A program made the translations under genes and the position numbers. Of a stretch of 64,000 bases of DNA, positions 60,423-64,000 are shown piece by piece. Source of the stretch: Phycisphaerales bacterium (GTDB lineage: Bacteria; Planctomycetota; Phycisphaerae; UBA1845; Fen-1342); assembly GCA_022839625.1 (NCBI GenBank), contig JALHJL010000028.1, forward strand, positions 13,929 through 77,928, written 5' to 3'. Position 1 is the stretch's first letter; every line of letters begins with the position of its first letter. The notes beneath the pieces are model-generated. The model was not told where the DNA came from. It searched no databases and saw only the letters and a program-made list of their open reading frames with translations.

Positions 60423-61774
60423 CCAAGTTGAACAGCTTTGACGGTCTTTCGCCTTTTTTTGCGGCTTGGATCGCGTGTTCTGAGGCGTGGGGACGGTCGT
60501 CGGCCGTTGGAGGCCGTGTAGTCGCGACCTTGGGGGTTGTCTGGGCGTGTTGTGAGGGCATCCTTATTGCAGAGGGATCGGCGCGGCAGCCGGGAGGCGA
60601 TGTTTCTCAAACGCCTTCAGCGACGCAAGCACGGCAAGGGGCACACCTACTGGGACCTGGTCGAGTCGCTCCGCACCGCCAAGGGAGCACGCCACCGCGT
60701 GGTGGCCTACCTCGGCGAACGGAAGAAGAGCGAGAAGAGCGGCTGGGCGACCTGTTCGACCTGGATTACGAGCTGCCGTTGTACGACGTGAGCAGCACCT
60801 ACTTCGAGGGGGCCTGTCCGGCGAATCCGATGGCCCGACGGGGTTATTCGCGCGACAGTCGCCCGGATTGCCGACAAGTCTGCATCGGCCTGGTGGTGAC
60901 GACGGACGGGATTCCGCTGGGCGACGAGGTCTTCGACGGCAACACCAATGATTCGAGAACGGGCGCGACGATCGTCACGGCCATGGAAGCCAAGTATGGC
61001 CGGGCGAACCGCACCTGGGTGATGGACCGCGGGATGGTCGGCGAGGCCAACCTGAAGTTCCTGCACCAGCGGGGCGGCTCGTACATCGTCGGTACACCCC
61101 AGGCGATGCTGCGACGGTTCGAGCAATACCTGACGGAAAAGGACTGGCACGAGGTCCAGGCCGGGGTCGAGGCCAAGCTGGTGCCGGGGCCGGATGGCGA
61201 CGGGACGTTCGTGCTGGCCCGCAGCGCCGATCGCCGCCTGAAGGAACAAGCGCTGCACCAGCGCTTCCTCGATCGAAGCGCGGAGGCGCTGACGAAGATG
61301 CAGGCCTCGATCGAGAGCGGCCGGCTGACCGATGGAGCCGTGGCCCAGCGTCGCCCGGGGCGAAGGAGGAGTTGGGCATCCGCCCGATCTGGCACCAGAA
61401 GGAGGAACGCGTCCGGGCCCACATCCTGGTTGGCTTCCTGGGTTACGTCTGGTGGAAGGCGCTGGCCCAGTGGATGCGTCGGGCCGGGCTCGGCGACGCC
61501 CCGCGCACGCTGCTCGGGGAGTTTGCCAAGATCAAGAGCGGGGACGTGGTCCTGCCGGCCCCATTGGCCGACGGCACGTCCCACACGGTCCCTCTTCGCT
61601 GCGTCACGACGCCGGACCAGGCCGAGAAGGTGCTGCTCAACCGGCTCGGCCTGACGCTGCCACAACGCCTCCGCCGGATCGACGAGGTCGCCCCAATGTA
61701 GTCACGACTTTTGCACAAAAACGGCCCTGGCGCTATCGTCAGTGCCGTTCACGAGGTGTAACTGTTCAACTTGG
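60423..61774 (+). mobile_element. IS1634-like insertion sequence, decayed
   Basis: An element of about 1352 bases bounded by perfect 13-bp inverted repeats, CCAAGTTGAACAG at 60423-60435 and its complement at 61762-61774. It contains one transposase reading (60600-61701) broken into three frames. No clear target duplication is seen directly outside the repeats. Full-length IS1634-family elements are larger, so an internal deletion is likely. Confidence 0.82.
60600..61701 (+). pseudogene. IS1634-family transposase, frameshifted and internally deleted
   Basis: The start at 60600 follows GGGAGG and gives MFLKRLQRRKHGKGHTYWDL up to VVAYLGERKK. A jump to another frame at about 60725-60760 leads directly to ERLGDLFDLDYELPLYDVSS (first catalytic Asp), skipping the ~110 or more residues usual between. 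DRGMVGEANL carries the second Asp. A further shift at about 61350-61372 reaches KEERVRAHILVGFLGY with the catalytic Glu, and the reading ends LPQRLRRIDEVAPM. Two frame breaks and the missing stretch make it non-functional. Confidence 0.85.
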
Positions 61775-62143
61775 TCTGGCGTGGCGCGGAAAGTTGTGCG
61801 TGCGCGGTTTGGGAAGTTGGCATTCTACCACTGAAGTACGCCCCCAAAACGCCCCTTCCTGACGCCTTGCACAACGCTTCCTCAGCCGTTTGCACCACGA
61901 TTCTGAAATCGGCGGTGGGGAGACAACGGCGTGGCCGGAGGCAGGGATGCAGACGGTGGAGGCTGCGGACGGATTCGCCTGGCACGCCGCACTGGCCTCA
62001 ACACACGGGCCACCGCCCGCACGCCGCACCGTTTCCACGGCAAGGGCCGGGCAGCCCCGGCCAATCGGAGCCGCAACCTTCATGCCGCGCGGCCGTTGCG
62101 GCGCGCGTGGAAGGCCGCGGCTCCAGGTTTCAGCCGGACTCGG
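61775..62143. other. intergenic region with tRNA fragment
   Basis: 369 bases between the IS right end and the PEP-CTERM gene. Apart from the glycine tRNA half (61809-61845), nothing convincing is seen; overlapping short frames on both strands have no start signals. Confidence 0.5.
61809..61845 (-). pseudogene. 5' half of a glycine tRNA (CCC anticodon)
   Basis: On the minus strand: GGGGGCG (acceptor 5' strand), TA, CTTC-AGTGGTA-GAAT (D arm, one mismatch), G, CCAAC (anticodon stem) and loop TTCCCAA with anticodon CCC. The expected GTTGG closing stem, variable loop, T arm and acceptor 3' strand are missing; the next bases are ACCGCGC. It is a truncated copy of tRNA-Gly, cut right after the anticodon loop, 35 bases from the IS end. 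Confidence 0.7.
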
Positions 62144-62788
62144 CTATCGGCGGCGGAACGCCAGCATCACGGAGAACAACACCACCCAGCCGCCGGGCTC
62201 GGGGATCACATGCACGACCGCCGACGGACCGAGCGTTCCCAGAACGCTCTCGCCCGCCAGGTTGAGCATCTTCGTGTAACCGAGCGGGTACGGCGGGTGC
62301 GGGTGCCCCGAGTTGTCGGGGAGCAGCGTGACCAGGCTTCCGCCCGGCTCGGTCAACGCCAGGGCGTTGAAGGTAATGGTGGTGAGCAGGACACCTTCCG
62401 GCGTGGCCTGGCGTTCCTGGCCGAACGTCACCATTCCGACCCACATCGCGTCGCCATCCGCCGGCGGGTTGGCCTCGTTGATCCCGAACGAGTCGCCGGG
62501 TAGGAACGAACTACCCATCAGGTCGATGGCGCCGGCGGTGCTGTTGCCCGTCAGTTGCAGGTACTCCGGGTCCCATTCCATGATGACCTGGGCCGCGGAG
62601 AAGCCCTCGGGGCCGCCGCTGTCGGACACCGCATACAAGCCGATGCCGAATGGGTCGCCGAGGTTGACCGTCTGCGTCAGCGGCCGCCACTCCAGATCGA
62701 TGCTGGCCCGTACCACGGGCACCGCGGCGCTGAGCCCGAGCAGACACGCCAGGCTGACCGCCGTCCAACTCCTCCTTGCTCGCAGCAT
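62144..62788 (-). CDS. exported cohesin-like PEP-CTERM protein
   Basis: A 214-residue protein with a signal peptide (about 1-29). The body (about 30-190) has the features of a cohesin or related beta-sandwich domain (EWRPLTQTVNLGDPFGIGL, AAQVIMEWDPEYLQLTG, VTFGQE, TITFNALAL). The C-terminus is VIPEPGGWVVLFS then VMLAFRRR: a PEP motif, hydrophobic helix and Arg cluster, the PEP-CTERM signal recognised by exosortase. It is probably surface-released or anchored. A GGAG precedes the ATG at 62788. It lies beside a dockerin-like gene. Confidence 0.88.
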   Translation of the reverse strand: MLRARRSWTAVSLACLLGLSAAVPVVRASIDLEWRPLTQTVNLGDPFGIGLYAVSDSGGPEGFSAAQVIMEWDPEYLQLTGNSTAGAIDLMGSSFLPGDSFGINEANPPADGDAMWVGMVTFGQERQATPEGVLLTTITFNALALTEPGGSLVTLLPDNSGHPHPPYPLGYTKMLNLAGESVLGTLGPSAVVHVIPEPGGWVVLFSVMLAFRRR

Positions 62789-62889
62789 GAATCACTTCTC
62801 CTCTCTTGATTCCTTTCGAAAGGGCCCACGGCGGCGCGCGACCGATCGGCCACGCGCCGCACGCCGCCAACTGTTGATGTCGCCCGCGG

Positions 62890-64000
62890 TCAATCGAGTC
62901 CGACCCGCGCGCGTCCGGAGACACCGGCCGGGACCCCGTTGCCGTTGGGCTGGTCGGGAACGACCTCCTTTGGCTCAGGCGGCAGTACGCCGCTAAGGAA
63001 CAGCTCCACGTCCGTCAGGTCGATCACGCCGTCGTTGTTCAGGTCCGCCTTCCAGGCACCCTGCACGCCGTTGGCCCGCATCTCGGCCACGGTGATTGAG
63101 GTCCGCGGCAGGGCCGGCAGCGGCGGCGCGCCGCAGTCGGGATCGCCGACCGCCAAGAAGTTGCTGGAGATCCAGTTGAAGTCGGTCACGTCCAGAATGC
63201 CGTCGCCGTTGGCGTCCGCGTGGTGGTTCTGGGCGAACCGATTGCACGGCGTGTCGCCGTCGCAGGTGCCGTCGTTGTCGCTGTCGTAGCAGGCACCCCA
63301 CTGGGCGATGTACACGCCGAAGTCGGCGATGTCGATCAGGTTGTCGTCGTAGTAGTCGGCCGTGGTCAGCTTGTCGGTGCCCATGAAGCTGGCCGTGTAG
63401 GCGCCGCTGTCGAGGCCCGGCACGAGCTGAACTTGCAGCGTATGCAGCGTGTCCTCGGCCAGGACGCAGGTGTAGCCGGCGGCGCTGCACGGCAGGTCAT
63501 TGAACGTCACGTTCTCGGCCTTGCCGACGGCGTCAAAATCCAGCTCCTTTTCAAGCACGACCGGCGTGCCGCCGGCATAGAAGCTGAACCGGATGCACCG
63601 CGTGACTGGGATGGCCAAGCCCTGAACCTCCACGCTGACAACCAGGTCGTTGTAGCCGAGGACGGTCACGGTGAAGCTGCACGTGGAGATGTTGCCGTAG
63701 ACGTCGGTCGCCGTGTACGTAACGAGCGTATCACCACCCGGGAAAGTATCACCCGGGTCGTAATCAGATGTGAACGACTGGACTCCGCAGTTGTCGTCCG
63801 CGCTCGGCGGCGTCCAGGTCACGACAGCGCTGCACGAGCCGGCATCCGCGTTGACCGTGATATCGCCCGGGCAGTCGGCGATCGTCGGATTCTCGTCATC
63901 GGTCACCGTGACCTTCTGCTGGCAGGTGTTGGTGTTGCTGTGGATGTCGGTCACCGTCCAGGTCACGATGGTATCGCCCACCGGGAACTGGGCCGGAGCA
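62890..64000 (-). CDS. C-terminal part of HYR-domain protein with dockerin-like EF-hand segments
   Basis: The frame is open through the right window edge; about 370 C-terminal residues are visible. It contains two HYR-type domains (PxADNCGVQS with TDxxGN; one is cut by the edge), then a beta domain (VEVQGLAIPVTRCIRFSFYAG), and three calcium-binding-like segments: YYDDNLIDIADFGVYI, ADANGDGILDVTDFNWI and ADLNNDGVIDLTDVELFL. These have the DxNxDGxxDxxD dockerin spacing. The tail is short and Arg/Gly-rich. It is most likely a large secreted adhesin-like protein. The start is outside the window. Confidence 0.85.
   Translation of the reverse strand, partial: APAQFPVGDTIVTWTVTDIHSNTNTCQQKVTVTDDENPTIADCPGDITVNADAGSCSAVVTWTPPSADDNCGVQSFTSDYDPGDTFPGGDTLVTYTATDVYGNISTCSFTVTVLGYNDLVVSVEVQGLAIPVTRCIRFSFYAGGTPVVLEKELDFDAVGKAENVTFNDLPCSAAGYTCVLAEDTLHTLQVQLVPGLDSGAYTASFMGTDKLTTADYYDDNLIDIADFGVYIAQWGACYDSDNDGTCDGDTPCNRFAQNHHADANGDGILDVTDFNWISSNFLAVGDPDCGAPPLPALPRTSITVAEMRANGVQGAWKADLNNDGVIDLTDVELFLSGVLPPEPKEVVPDQPNGNGVPAGVSGRARVGLD

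Noticed and set aside
61766..62279. Several overlapping 100-130 codon frames beside the tRNA fragment
   Set aside because: They overlap on both strands, one covers the IS end and one runs into the PEP-CTERM gene; none has a start signal or recognised motif.

Overview
The window is a high-GC bacterial chromosome segment, most likely from the Planctomycetota and perhaps from a Phycisphaerae-like lineage. Supporting traits are a PEP-CTERM protein ending in an Arg cluster, several dockerin-like EF-hand repeats, a HYR-domain protein, DUF1570, DUF5658 and DUF2934 proteins, a Ser/Thr kinase plus an FHA protein, and many lipoboxes. The assignment is an inference from gene content; no rRNA is present.

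Layout: 1-9 kb holds a repeat-rich edge, an FHA protein, hemW, a GT2 glycosyltransferase, a coiled-coil secreted protein, a response regulator with a C-terminal XRE domain, and a fused aroD-aroE gene. 9.3-20.2 kb is a complete Tad/Flp pilus locus on the + strand: flp, prepilin peptidase, tadE, cpaB, secretin, tadG-like, cpaE, cpaF, tadB, tadC. 20.2-24 kb has rsmE, kdsA and a soluble Ser/Thr kinase. 24-32 kb has LivM and LivH permeases, an ABC exporter with a PDZ-like extracytoplasmic insert, a DegT-family aminotransferase, a DUF502 protein and a LivK-like lipoprotein. 32-37 kb has guaB, a lipoprotein, an IS110 remnant in a repeat island, and pepD.

37-48 kb is the most unusual block. Six minus-strand genes lie close together: a polytopic SPFH protein, HflC-like, HflK-like, ABC ATPase, ABC-2 permease and a large membrane-anchored protein. 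A second ABC-2 permease is divergent from them. This looks like an SPFH-scaffolded ABC transport system, a proposal based on neighbourhood only. 48-60 kb holds a P1B metal ATPase, a C25-type peptidase with dockerin-like repeats, hutI, a purM / DUF1570 / tRNA-binding run, and pyrH overlapping a dual-specificity phosphatase. 60-62 kb holds a decayed IS1634-like element with perfect 13-bp ends and, beside it, the 5' half of a glycine tRNA. The right edge has a cohesin-like PEP-CTERM protein and the C-terminal part of a HYR/dockerin protein.

Intergenic DNA carries several dispersed palindromic or composite repeats (near 0.35-0.65, 3.3, 26.4, 34.4-35.3 and 50.9 kb) and two patches of short tandem repeats (15.3 and 48.0 kb). 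No CRISPR array, intact tRNA or rRNA was seen.
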